From Amnibacterium setariae (GTDB lineage Bacteria; Actinomycetota; Actinomycetes; Actinomycetales; Microbacteriaceae), in NCBI RefSeq assembly GCF_003581425.1, contig NZ_QXTG01000002.1, positions 992,001 to 1,056,000 on the forward strand: 64,000 nt of DNA, in the 5' to 3' direction. The translations under genes and the position numbers were made by a program. Of this stretch, positions 1-7,766 are shown in pieces. Numbering within the stretch: the first letter of the stretch is position 1; every line of letters begins with the position of its first letter. The notes beneath the pieces were generated by a model, which saw nothing but the letters and a program-made list of their open reading frames with translations, had not been told where the DNA came from and did no database searches.

Positions 1-227
1 CGGTAGGAGCGCTGGCGCCCCGCGGCCCGGAAGGCGTCCGTCTCGCCGTGGACGGAGGCGTCGTCGTGCTGCACCCGCCGGTTCCGCCCCGCGCCGAGCA
101 GCCGGTCGTCCTCGTCGAAGAGCGCGGCGCCGATGGGGATGCCGCCCTCCTCCAGCCCGATGCGGGCCTGCTCCGCGGCGACCGCGAGCTTGTCCGCGTC
201 GGTCGGGTAGCGCCGCTCGTCGCTCAT
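1..227 (-). CDS. Cytosine/nucleoside deaminase, C-terminus cut by window edge
   Basis: The first 75 or so residues of a zinc deaminase of the cytidine/cytosine deaminase fold are visible; the rest lies left of the window. The start ATG is at 227. The signature HGE is at residues 60-62 (zinc-binding His and catalytic Glu); the Cys pair that completes the zinc site is outside. It overlaps the stop of the upstream permease by ATGA, so the two are translationally coupled. A deaminase next to an NCS1 cytosine permease suggests cytosine to uracil salvage in the cytoplasm. A guanine or other nucleobase deaminase cannot be excluded without the C-terminus. Confidence 0.8.
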   Translation of the reverse strand, partial: MSDERRYPTDADKLAVAAEQARIGLEEGGIPIGAALFDEDDRLLGAGRNRRVQHDDASVHGETDAFRAAGRQRSY

Positions 228-1696
228 GCCTCACTCGCGTCGACGTGGGCGGGCTCCTCGTAGCCGCCGGCCGGCAGGGCCGCGCCGCGGAGGGGCTTGA
301 AGACGGGCACGAGCGCGAAGTAGAGCACGACGGCGAGGACGAAGCCGACGAGCGGCGTGAGGTCGCCGACGCCGTAGTCCGTCACGAAGCCGCCGCTGAT
401 CCGCTCGGTCGGCGCGACGAGGACGCCGGTGTAGATCGTCTGGTTCGCGAACAGCCAGATCGACAGGACGATCGCGACGACCATCGCGATCACGCCCGCC
501 GGGTTCCGGTAGCGCGCGTCGTCGGCGAGGAACGCGGCGATGCGGGTGCCGCGCCGGTAGTACCGGTCCGCGAGCACCACGCCGAGCCAGGGCGCGATCC
601 AGTAGGCGATGACGAGCAGGAAGTTCTCGTACGAGTTCTTCGGGTCGGTGCTGGCGATCAGGGCGATGACGAAGCCGAGCACGCCGAAGGCGCCGGCGAC
701 GATCGCGCGGCGCAGCGCGAGCGGGATGCGGATGCCCACGGCGAGGAAGCTCATCGCGCCCGAGTAGATGTTCAGCGCGTTCGCGGAGATCGCGCCGAAG
801 AAGATCGCGAGCAGCGTGAGCTTGCCGATCACGGCCGGCATCACGGCGCCGGAGGTGAAGAGGTCGGTGGGGTTCCCCTCCCCGAAGCCGACCGCGGTCG
901 CGGCGGCGGCGCCCGCCGCCATGAGCACGGTGCAGGAGACGAAGTTGCCGAGGCCCGCGGCGAGGCCGATCCTGACCGGCGAGGTCGTCGGCGGGAGGTA
1001 GCGCGTGTAGTCGGCGGCGTACGGGTTCCAGCCCGCCGCGTAGCCGAAGGCCGCGGACAGCGCGACCGTGAAGCCGCCGAACCCGGCGGTCAGGCCCGCG
1101 GGGCCGCCGTTCGACCCGGCGCCGAGGTGCCCGTTCACGAGCGCCGCGACGGCGGCCAGCAGGAAGACGATCCCGAGCACGACGGCCGCGTACCGCTCGA
1201 AGCGCTGCACGAAGTCGTGCCCGATGACGGCGACGCCGACCTGCACGACCACGATGACGACCAGCGCGAGCCAGATCGGCATGCCGGTGAGGGTCGCGAG
1301 CGCGAAGGCCCCGCTGACGGAGTTCGTGGCGAACCAGCCGAGCCCCGCCATCACGGTGTTGAGGCCTGCGGGCAGGATGTTGCCGCGCGTGCCGAAGGCG
1401 ACCCGGCCGAGCACCATCTGCGCGACGCCGTCGCGCGGCCCCCACGCGGAGAGCAGGCCGTGGGTCAGCGCGCCGAGCGCGTTGCCGATCACGAGCGCGA
1501 GCATCGCCTGCGGGAAGCCGAGGCCGAAGAACGCGACCGCGATGATTCCGACGTAGATCGTCGCGAACTCGAGGTTCGGCGCGGTCCAGGTGGCGAGCAG
1601 CTGCCACGGCGACCCGTGGCGGCGCGCGAGCGGGATCGCCTCGATCCCGCCCTGCTCGACGAACGACTGCTGGGCTGCCGGCGGGGCCGTGGTCAC
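224..1696 (-). CDS. codB: Cytosine/purine permease, NCS1 family
   Basis: A 490-residue polytopic membrane protein with about 12 hydrophobic segments, the usual size of nucleobase:cation symporter-1 carriers. The N-terminal GSPWQLLATWTAPNLEF region and GYAAGWNPYAADYTRYLP in the middle are typical of NCS1 nucleobase permeases. It probably imports cytosine (or another base) with a cation and is coupled by a 4-base overlap to the downstream deaminase. The start is GTG at 1696; a TAGCCT hexamer lies 7 bases upstream, so the message may be leaderless. Substrate is inferred from the neighbour, and codB is used in the family sense. Confidence 0.85.
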   Translation of the reverse strand: MTTAPPAAQQSFVEQGGIEAIPLARRHGSPWQLLATWTAPNLEFATIYVGIIAVAFFGLGFPQAMLALVIGNALGALTHGLLSAWGPRDGVAQMVLGRVAFGTRGNILPAGLNTVMAGLGWFATNSVSGAFALATLTGMPIWLALVVIVVVQVGVAVIGHDFVQRFERYAAVVLGIVFLLAAVAALVNGHLGAGSNGGPAGLTAGFGGFTVALSAAFGYAAGWNPYAADYTRYLPPTTSPVRIGLAAGLGNFVSCTVLMAAGAAAATAVGFGEGNPTDLFTSGAVMPAVIGKLTLLAIFFGAISANALNIYSGAMSFLAVGIRIPLALRRAIVAGAFGVLGFVIALIASTDPKNSYENFLLVIAYWIAPWLGVVLADRYYRRGTRIAAFLADDARYRNPAGVIAMVVAIVLSIWLFANQTIYTGVLVAPTERISGGFVTDYGVGDLTPLVGFVLAVVLYFALVPVFKPLRGAALPAGGYEEPAHVDASEA

Positions 1697-1703
1697 GCCC
1701 CGC

Positions 1704-1709
1704 AGGCTA
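1704..1709 (-). promoter_or_regulatory. -10 box for permease-deaminase operon
   Basis: TAGCCT on the minus strand, 7 bases from the GTG start at 1696. This spacing would place the transcription start at or next to the start codon. No convincing -35 is visible. Confidence 0.45.
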
Positions 1710-1755
1710 CGTCCCCCGCTGCGCGCGCCACGAATCCGTCACGAGGCCGAAACAC

Positions 1756-1783
1756 GATCGGCCCTGCACCGGATCGGCCCTGC
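1756..1783. repeat. Short direct repeat downstream of SDR gene
   Basis: GATCGGCCCTGC occurs at 1756-1767 and 1772-1783 (period 16), with a weaker CAGCCCTGC just after. It sits immediately 3' of the SDR stop codon. Function unknown; it resembles part of the palindrome near 34.5 kb. Confidence 0.5.
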
Positions 1784-1789
1784 TCGCGC

Positions 1790-2614
1790 TCAGCCCTGCG
1801 CGCGCTCCGACAGGGGCTGCCACTGCTCCCAGGTCTCGATCCGCTTCGCGTAGTCCGCCTTCGCGATGCCGAGCGGCGAGCGGCCGAAGAACACGCGCAG
1901 CGGCGGCTCGGCCGCGTCCACGAGCTCCAGGATCGGGCCGCGCGTCGCCGCGGGGTCGCCCGGCTCCGCGTTCCGCTGCGAGCGCTGCTCCATGACCTGC
2001 TGCCGCACGTCCGCGTACGCGGGCAGCTCCGCCGAGCGCTTCGCCGAGGGACCGGCCCAGTCGGTCGCGAAACCGCCGGGCTCGATCAGCGTCACCTTGA
2101 CGCCGAACGGCGCCACCTCCTGGGCCAGCGACTGCGAGATGCCCTCGAGCGCCCACTTCGACGCGTGGTACGCGCCGACGATCGGGAACGCGCTGATGCC
2201 GCCGATCGACGACACCTGGATGATGTGACCGGATCCCCGCTCGCGCATGCCCGGCAGCACGGCCTGGGTGACCCACACCGCGCCGAACAGGTTCGTCTCG
2301 AGCTGGGCGCGCAGCTCCTCCTCCGAGACCTCCTCGACGAAGCCGAAGTGGCCGTACCCGGCGTTGTTGATCGCGACGTCGATGCGGCCGAACCGCTCCT
2401 GCGCCTGCCGGACCGCCTGCTCGACGGCGGCCTTGTCCGTCACGTCGAGCGCGAGCGGGAGGATCGCGTCCCCGTACCGCTCGACGAGGTCGGACAGGGA
2501 GCCCGTGTCGCGCGCCGTGGCCGCGACGCGGTCGCCCCGGTCGAGCGCCGCGACGGCCCACTCCCGGCCGAAGCCGCGCGAGGTGCCCGTGATGAACCAG
2601 ACCTTCTCCGCCAT
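1790..2614 (-). CDS. Short-chain dehydrogenase/reductase (SDR)
   Basis: A 274-residue classical SDR. The nucleotide-binding motif TGTSRGFG is at about residues 9-16, NNAG at about 84-87, the active Ser in QVSSIGG near 137-143, and the YHASK catalytic Tyr-Lys pair near 153-157. The C-terminal region is longer than the minimal SDR fold, as in the subgroup annotated as SDR family oxidoreductases acting on unknown carbonyls. Substrate cannot be assigned. It stands alone between the permease operon and an FAD enzyme on the same strand. Confidence 0.85.
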   Translation of the reverse strand: MAEKVWFITGTSRGFGREWAVAALDRGDRVAATARDTGSLSDLVERYGDAILPLALDVTDKAAVEQAVRQAQERFGRIDVAINNAGYGHFGFVEEVSEEELRAQLETNLFGAVWVTQAVLPGMRERGSGHIIQVSSIGGISAFPIVGAYHASKWALEGISQSLAQEVAPFGVKVTLIEPGGFATDWAGPSAKRSAELPAYADVRQQVMEQRSQRNAEPGDPAATRGPILELVDAAEPPLRVFFGRSPLGIAKADYAKRIETWEQWQPLSERAQG

Positions 2615-2686
2615 GCGGACCAGTCTTCTCCCGGCCGGCTGAGCCTTCCGCGCACGCTGCCCGGCCGTCGCCGGCGCGGCGGGCCG

Positions 2687-4132
2687 TCAGGGCGCGAGGC
2701 TCGGCGGGGTGCGCACGCCGAACTCGCGCTGGAGCAGGGACCGCGCCGCGAGGTACCCGCCCTGACCGTGCACGCCCGGACCGGGTGCGGCCGCGGCCGA
2801 GCAGAGGTAGAGCCCGTCGGCGAGGTGCCAGGGATCGGCGGTGGGAAGCGGCCGCGCGAGCAGCTGCCGCAGGGTGACCGCGCCCGCGGCGAGGTCGCCT
2901 CCGGCGAGGTTGCGGTCCCACGCACCGATGTCGCGGGCGCTGCTCGCGGTCGACGCGAGCACGAGGTCGCGGAACCCGGGCGCGACGCGCTCGATCTCCG
3001 CGGTGATCAGCTCGGTGGGGTCGAGGGTCGAGCCGTTCGGCAGGTGCGTGTACGTCCACAGCACGTGCTTGCCGGCCGGCGCGCGGCTCGGGTCGAGCAC
3101 GGAGGGCTGCGCGACGAGCACGTAGGGGCGGTCGGGCACCCGGCCCGCCGCGACCGCGCGCTCGGCGGCGGCGATCTCCGCCCGCGTGCCGCCGAGGTGC
3201 ACGGTCGCGGTCGTCCGCGTCGCCTGGTCGCGCCAGGGCACGGGCCCGTCGAGGGCGTAGTCGACCTTCCCGATGCCGGCCCCGAACCGGAAGGTGCGCA
3301 GCCACGCGCGGACGGCGCCGGGGAGGCGCGCGCCCGCGAGCCGGAGCACGGCCGGCACGCTCGTGTCGAGCACGACGGCCCGGGCGGGCGGCAGCTCGGC
3401 GAGGTCCTCGACCGCCCGGCCGGTCTCGATCCGGCCGCCGTGCGCGACGAGGTCGGCGACGAGCGCGTCCACGATCGCCTGCGTGCCCCCGACCGGGACC
3501 GGCCAGCCGCCGGCGTGCCCCTGCACCGCGAGCGCGAGCCCCGCGGCGGCGGGCGGCAGGGTCGGCATCGGCCGGACCGTGTGGGCCATGGCGCCGGTCA
3601 GCAGCGCGGGCGCGTCCCGCCCGCGCCAGCGCCGCTGCCACAACGGGCCGCCCTGGTCGAGCGCGGCGAGACCGAAGCGCACGGCGACCAGGGGGTCCGG
3701 CGGCACCCGCAGCACGGGTCCCAACGTGAAGCGGGCGATCGCGCGGGCGTGCGCGACGGACGGGCCGAGCAGCCGCGCGTAGGCGGGTCCGTCGGGCCCG
3801 AGCCCGGCGGCGGTGCGGCCGAGGTCGCGCCAGGCGAGCGCCGCCGTCCCGTCCTCGAACGGATGCGCCCAGGACAGCTCGGGGGTGCGCAGCGTCACGC
3901 GGTCGCCGAGGCCGAAGCGGCGGAAGAACGGGGAGGCGACCGCCATCGGGTGCACGGCGGCGCCGAGGTCGTGCCGGAAGCCGGGCAGGGTGGTCGCCTC
4001 GGTGCGCGCCGCCCCGCCGGGCCGGTCCGCGGCCTCGACGACGAGCACGGAAAGGCCCGCCCTGGCCGCGGTCACCGCGGCGGCGAGCCCGTTCGGGCCG
4101 GACCCGACGACGACGACGTCCGGATCGGTCAC
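2687..4132 (-). CDS. FAD-dependent oxidoreductase, phytoene desaturase-like
   Basis: About 481 residues. The N-terminus has the Rossmann dinucleotide motif VVVGSGPNGLAAA followed by a conserved VVEAADRPGGAARTE segment, and the C-terminus has GPGVHGQGGYLAARSLL, which is the FAD-binding end of the phytoene dehydrogenase/CrtI-like superfamily. No carotenoid genes are nearby, so it is more likely one of the uncharacterised NAD(P)/FAD oxidoreductases of that group. I chose GTG 4132 because GGGGGAGG lies upstream at good spacing; an in-frame ATG at 4150 is an alternative that would add six residues. It is divergent from the next gene. Confidence 0.8.
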   Translation of the reverse strand: MTDPDVVVVGSGPNGLAAAVTAARAGLSVLVVEAADRPGGAARTEATTLPGFRHDLGAAVHPMAVASPFFRRFGLGDRVTLRTPELSWAHPFEDGTAALAWRDLGRTAAGLGPDGPAYARLLGPSVAHARAIARFTLGPVLRVPPDPLVAVRFGLAALDQGGPLWQRRWRGRDAPALLTGAMAHTVRPMPTLPPAAAGLALAVQGHAGGWPVPVGGTQAIVDALVADLVAHGGRIETGRAVEDLAELPPARAVVLDTSVPAVLRLAGARLPGAVRAWLRTFRFGAGIGKVDYALDGPVPWRDQATRTTATVHLGGTRAEIAAAERAVAAGRVPDRPYVLVAQPSVLDPSRAPAGKHVLWTYTHLPNGSTLDPTELITAEIERVAPGFRDLVLASTASSARDIGAWDRNLAGGDLAAGAVTLRQLLARPLPTADPWHLADGLYLCSAAAAPGPGVHGQGGYLAARSLLQREFGVRTPPSLAP

Positions 4133-4194
4133 GCGCCGATCCTCCCCCATCCGGCCGTGCGCGCCCCCGGTTGCCCGGGCGTCCCGGGCGCGTG

Positions 4195-4200
4195 CAGGAT
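4195..4200 (+). promoter_or_regulatory. Candidate -10 for GNAT gene
   Basis: CAGGAT followed by exactly 6 bases and the ATG at 4207, the same hexamer-N6-start layout seen before many genes in this window. Probably a leaderless promoter. Confidence 0.35.
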
Positions 4201-4206
4201 GACCGC

Positions 4207-4491
4207 ATGACCGAGATCTCCGTCGAGCACGACGCCGAGCACGACCGCTACGTGGCACTGCTCGAGGGCGAGCCGATCGGCGAGCTCGTGTACCGGGACA
4301 CCGCGGAGGGGCGCGTCTTCACGCACAGCGGCATCGTCCCGGAGCACGAGCACCACGGCTACGGCACGCAGATGGTGCGGGCCGGGCTCGACGACACCCG
4401 GCAGGCCGGCATCCGGCCGATCGGCCAGTGCCCGATGGTGCGCAACTTCCTGGCGGAGCACCCGGACTACGCGCGACCCCTCGAGCGCTGA
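4207..4491 (+). CDS. Small GNAT-fold N-acetyltransferase
   Basis: A 94-residue protein of the short GNAT group (YjdJ/NATD1-like). It has the strand pattern ending in FTHSGIVPEHEHHGYGTQMV, where the G-Y-G-T turn corresponds to the acetyl-CoA loop, followed by CPMVRNFLAEHP near the C-terminus. These small enzymes lack the N-terminal half of ordinary GNATs, so the short length is normal. Substrate unknown. It is followed after 17 bases by the FBP-domain gene on the same strand, which appears to have its own -10 box. Confidence 0.8.
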   Translation: MTEISVEHDAEHDRYVALLEGEPIGELVYRDTAEGRVFTHSGIVPEHEHHGYGTQMVRAGLDDTRQAGIRPIGQCPMVRNFLAEHPDYARPLER

Positions 4492-4495
4492 CGCC

Positions 4496-4501
4496 TACCC
4501 T
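4496..4501 (+). promoter_or_regulatory. Candidate -10 for FBP-domain gene
   Basis: TACCCT, then 7 bases, then the ATG at 4509. It starts only five bases after the preceding stop codon, so the FBP gene could be transcribed separately as a leaderless message. Confidence 0.4.
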
Positions 4502-4508
4502 GAAGGGG

Positions 4509-5000
4509 ATGCAGCCGCTCACCGAGGACCAGATCCGCGAATCCTTCGTCAACACCACGAGGGGCGAGGCCGAACGGGTCCCGATGCCGGGTCTGCACGA
4601 GATGCTCTGGAACGACCGCGAGTACCTCGGCTGGCACGACGCGAAGGCGCCGCAGCGCGCGTACCTGACCGTCTGGCAGGGCGATCGACCGGTGTCGTTC
4701 GCGCTCCGCGCGGCGGAGCGGCGGATCCGCGGCGGCATCAGCGCCATGTGCTCCCTCTGCCACACCGCGCAGCCCGGCGACCAGGTCACCCTGTTCGCGG
4801 CGCCCCGCTCCGGCGAGGCGGGCCGCAAGGGCGACACCGTCGGCACCTACATCTGCGCCGACCTCGGCTGCAGCGCGATCATCCGCATCGCGCCCCCGGC
4901 CGCGCCGATGCAGCTGCCGCCCGAGGAGATCGTGCAGCGCCGCATCGACGGGCTGAAGGAGCGTCTCGACTCGTTCGCCCAGACGGTGCTCGCCGGCTAG
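4509..5000 (+). CDS. FBP-domain zinc-finger protein (elongation factor G-binding type)
   Basis: A 163-residue protein with MQPLTEDQIRESFVN at the N-terminus and a treble-clef zinc finger: CSLC at about residues 81-84 and C..LGC at about 117-122. This matches the FBP C-terminal treble-clef family, related to FusB-type proteins that bind EF-G and rescue stalled or drug-bound factor; that role in this organism is inference. An earlier in-frame ATG at 4428 would overlap the previous gene, so 4509 is preferred. Its TAG stop shares a CTAG palindrome with the stop of the convergent epimerase gene. Confidence 0.82.
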   Translation: MQPLTEDQIRESFVNTTRGEAERVPMPGLHEMLWNDREYLGWHDAKAPQRAYLTVWQGDRPVSFALRAAERRIRGGISAMCSLCHTAQPGDQVTLFAAPRSGEAGRKGDTVGTYICADLGCSAIIRIAPPAAPMQLPPEEIVQRRIDGLKERLDSFAQTVLAG

Positions 5001-5860
5001 TCCCGCGACCCGCGGGCGAGCTCCTCGACGAGGGTCGGCCGGGTCGGCGTCCAGCCGCCGATCGTCCGCGCCTTCGTGCCGGAGGCCTGCTGGTCGAGCA
5101 GGAGCGCGGCCGCGAAGGGGGCGCCGAGCCGCTCCTCCGTCGCCGACGGGTCCTCCGTCGCGATGCCCGCGTCGCCGGCGACGGCCGCGGACAGCTCCGC
5201 GACGGTCGGGTTCACGCCGCCGACCCCGAGCACCGGGCCGAAGCCCTCCCCCGCCGCGACGACGACGGCGTAGAGGCGCGCGAGGTCGTCGACGTGGATC
5301 GTCGTCCAGTGCTGCTCGCCCGAGCCCAGCGTCGTCAGGCGGCCGTCGTCGGTGCGCGGCTGCTGCGCGAGCAGCTGCGGGATGCCCGTGCCGCCGTCCC
5401 CGTAGACGATGCCCGGGTGGATCACGGTGAGCGCGACGTCCGCGCCCTCCAGCGCCTCGATGATCCCGGTCCGCCAGGCCGTGAGGGCGGGCGGGTCGAC
5501 GGGGTCCGTCTCGGTGAGGTCGTCGCCGGCACCGTAGACCCAGACGCCGCCCGTGTGGACGTAGGGCCGGCCGGTGCCGCCGAGGGCCCGCACCGCGGCG
5601 GCGGCCACCCTGCGGTCGAACCCCTCCGCGTCGTCGCCGGCGGCCGCGAGGTGGATCACGCCGTCGGCCTGTGCGAACGCGGCGGCGATCGCGTCGGCGT
5701 CGCCGAAGTCGATCGCGACGGCGGCGGCGCCGGCCCGCTCGACGGCGAGCGCGGCGTCCTCGCTGCGGACGAGGGCGGTGACGCGATCGCCCCGCTCGAG
5801 CAGGCGCGGGAGGACGGCGGATCCGATGAGGCCGGTGGCCCCGGTCATGACGACGTGCAT
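4997..5860 (-). CDS. NAD-dependent epimerase/dehydratase-like protein
   Basis: About 287 residues of the extended SDR/atypical NAD(P)-binding group. TGATGLIGSAV is at residues 6-16, and HLAAAGDD follows as in epimerases. The usual YxxxK is not obvious (the region reads VWVYGAGD then TAWRTGIIEAL), so catalysis may be altered or the protein may be an atypical SDR. Start ATG 5860 is preferred because residues upstream lack similarity to the fold. Its stop lies inside the CTAG shared with the convergent FBP gene, so there is no space for a separate terminator. Confidence 0.75.
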   Translation of the reverse strand: MHVVMTGATGLIGSAVLPRLLERGDRVTALVRSEDAALAVERAGAAAVAIDFGDADAIAAAFAQADGVIHLAAAGDDAEGFDRRVAAAAVRALGGTGRPYVHTGGVWVYGAGDDLTETDPVDPPALTAWRTGIIEALEGADVALTVIHPGIVYGDGGTGIPQLLAQQPRTDDGRLTTLGSGEQHWTTIHVDDLARLYAVVVAAGEGFGPVLGVGGVNPTVAELSAAVAGDAGIATEDPSATEERLGAPFAAALLLDQQASGTKARTIGGWTPTRPTLVEELARGSRD

Positions 5861-5935
5861 GGAGCCAGGCTCGCACCCGCCTCCTGAGCGCTCGACGGCC
5901 GGGCGGCGCACGCCGGGCCGGGAGCCGGCGGCGCG

Positions 5936-7444
5936 TCAGCCGAGGGCCAGGAAGCCCTCGAACCAGAGCTCGCGGACCACCGGCAGCACCGCGGCGCGCG
6001 TGTCGTCCGGGTCGGCGTCGAGCAGGCGTGCGACCGCGTCCGCGATCGCCCCCACCGGCAGCTCCCCGTCGCAGGCGCCGACGACGGCCGCGGCGACCGT
6101 GTCGACGCGGCGGACCCGGGCGAACCCCGTGCCCTGCCGCAGCTCGATCACGGTCGGGTCGGCGTCGCCCGGCCAGTAGTGGCGGTGCTCGGTCACGTCG
6201 GGCGCGACGACGAGCACGGTGTCCGCGAGCGCGTCGTCGGGCAGCGCCCGCTGCAGGTCGTGCGCGGCGAGGCCCGCCTCGATCGCGGCGCCGATCCCGC
6301 TGCCGACCGCGCCGTCGAGGTGCTCGAACCGGCGCAGCGTCGCCGTGCCGCGGGGCGCGCGGAGGGTGACGTACCCCGCGCCGATCGCCGTGACGCCGCG
6401 CGCCGCGAAGTCCTCGAGCCAGGCGCGCACGAGCGACCGGTACCGCGCGGTGCCGGGCTGCGCCCCGCCGTCCCGCACCCACGTCTCCGCGTACTGCGCC
6501 GGGTCGAGCAGGTCGCGCTCGACCACCCAGACGTCGAGCGGGCCCGCCCAGTCGAGCACCCGCTGCCGGGCGGCATCCAGGTCGCCGCGCACCTCCCAGT
6601 TGCCGAGCAGCTGGGCGACGCCGCCCGGCGCGAGGTGGTCGGCCGCGCCCCGGACGAGCGCCTCCACGAGCCCGTCGCCGGCGAACCCGCCGTCGCGGTA
6701 CGTGTAGGCCGGCACGCCGTCCGCGCCCCGCGGCGTGATGACGAAGGGCGGGTTCGTGACGATGCGGTCGAAGCGCTCCCCCGCGACCGGCTCGTAGAGC
6801 GACCCCTCGCGGAGGTCGAGCGCGACGCCGTTCAGCGCGGCGTTGAGCCGGGCGAACTCGAGCGCCCGCGCGGAGACGTCCGTCGCGACGACGCGCGACG
6901 CGCTGCGCGCGGCGATCAGCCCCTGCACCCCGCTGCCGGTGCCGAGGTCGAGCACCGACCCCGTCCCGGTGCCGACCAGGATCTGCGCGAGGGTGCCGGA
7001 TGCGGCGCCGGCGCCGAGCACGTGCTCCTCCGGCAGCTCGCCGCCGAGCGCCATCTCGCCGGGGTCGGAGGCGATCCACCACGCCGCGACCCCGGACTCG
7101 TCGGCCAGCGCGTAGGGGCGGAGGTCGACCAGGGCCCGCGCGACGCCGTCGGCCAGGCGGATCAGCCCGAGCCGCTCGGCGCCCACCGTGCCCGTGCCCG
7201 GCAGGGCGCGGTCCACCTGGTCGGCCGGGCGGTCGGCGCCGAGCACGAAGAGCGCGCCGAGGACCCCGGCGGGCGACGGCTCGCGGCGGGCGAGCTCGAG
7301 CAGGGCGGGCACCGGGTCGTCCCGGCCCAGCGCCTCGGCGGCGACGGGACCCCACGCGGCCTCGAGCCCCTCGACCGTGTACCGGGCCGCATCGAGGTCG
7401 GCGCGGAGCGAGGCGAGCAGGTCCGGGTCGGCTCCGAGAGGCAC
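5936..7444 (-). CDS. SAM-dependent methyltransferase with N-terminal extension
   Basis: A 502-residue protein. The central catalytic domain has motif I VLDLGTGSGVQGL near residue 164 and the NPPF motif near 237, the signature of N-methyltransferases acting on nucleobases in RNA/DNA or on Gln side chains (RsmC/PrmC type). The N-terminal 150 residues form a separate helical domain seen in actinobacterial relatives, and the C-terminal third is a conserved extension of unknown role. Start GTG 7444 is supported by CAGAAT six bases upstream. Target unknown; rRNA or release factors are plausible by family. Confidence 0.8.
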   Translation of the reverse strand: MPLGADPDLLASLRADLDAARYTVEGLEAAWGPVAAEALGRDDPVPALLELARREPSPAGVLGALFVLGADRPADQVDRALPGTGTVGAERLGLIRLADGVARALVDLRPYALADESGVAAWWIASDPGEMALGGELPEEHVLGAGAASGTLAQILVGTGTGSVLDLGTGSGVQGLIAARSASRVVATDVSARALEFARLNAALNGVALDLREGSLYEPVAGERFDRIVTNPPFVITPRGADGVPAYTYRDGGFAGDGLVEALVRGAADHLAPGGVAQLLGNWEVRGDLDAARQRVLDWAGPLDVWVVERDLLDPAQYAETWVRDGGAQPGTARYRSLVRAWLEDFAARGVTAIGAGYVTLRAPRGTATLRRFEHLDGAVGSGIGAAIEAGLAAHDLQRALPDDALADTVLVVAPDVTEHRHYWPGDADPTVIELRQGTGFARVRRVDTVAAAVVGACDGELPVGAIADAVARLLDADPDDTRAAVLPVVRELWFEGFLALG

Positions 7445-7450
7445 CGCGCC

Positions 7451-7456
7451 ATTCTG
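7451..7456 (-). promoter_or_regulatory. Candidate -10 for methyltransferase
   Basis: CAGAAT on the minus strand followed by GGCGCG and the GTG at 7444. The same hexamer precedes the divergent hydrolase and, farther upstream, rplS and rpsP. Confidence 0.45.
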
Positions 7457-7500
7457 CCGGACGCGCGCGAGCGGCGATCCGCTGGTCAGCGGGCGGTTCG

Positions 7501-7549
7501 GCGGGATGCGCGACGTGATCGGCTACGGCTCACGCGCCGCGCATCCCGC
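7501..7549. repeat. Perfect 12-bp inverted repeat
   Basis: GCGGGATGCGCG at 7501-7512 is matched exactly by CGCGCATCCCGC at 7538-7549, with a 25-base spacer. It lies upstream of both divergent genes, so it is not a terminator by position. It could be an operator or a repeat remnant. Confidence 0.6.
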
Positions 7550-7754
7550 GGTACGGCGGCGCTGCGGCCGCTCGTGGTCGCCGCGGGCTGCGAGTGAAGA
7601 GAGAACAGGTGCCGCGGCGTCCGGGTCGAGGCTACGGGCCCGCCGGGCGCCGCGCGGACCGCTGCGTGCGCCCCGTTCCGGGGGTGGTCGATCACGATTC
7701 GGTACGGATCGGGCCCCGGGTCCGGGTGCGGACGGACCACCCGTCGGCGCGTCG

Positions 7755-7760
7755 CAGAAT
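7755..7760 (+). promoter_or_regulatory. Candidate -10 for lipoprotein hydrolase
   Basis: CAGAAT followed by six bases and the GTG start at 7767, consistent with a leaderless transcript. Confidence 0.4.
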
Positions 7761-7766
7761 TGGTGC

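Larger units (their letters stand above)
7445..7766. other. Divergent intergenic region, no gene seen
   Basis: 322 bases separate the divergent methyltransferase and hydrolase genes. Both starts carry the same hexamer, CAGAAT, six bases upstream (minus strand 7451-7456, plus strand 7755-7760). A perfect 12-base inverted repeat lies at 7501-7512 and 7538-7549. I found no credible reading frame. Confidence 0.6.

Noticed and set aside
245-4210. Very long open frame on the plus strand opposite the permease, SDR and FAD genes
   Set aside because: Its composition is arginine, glycine and alanine noise without motifs; it mirrors third-position GC of the true minus-strand genes.
4997-5000. Shared CTAG at two converging stops considered as a restriction or recombination site
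   Set aside because: The four-base palindrome is a simple result of two TAG stops overlapping; nothing else marks it.
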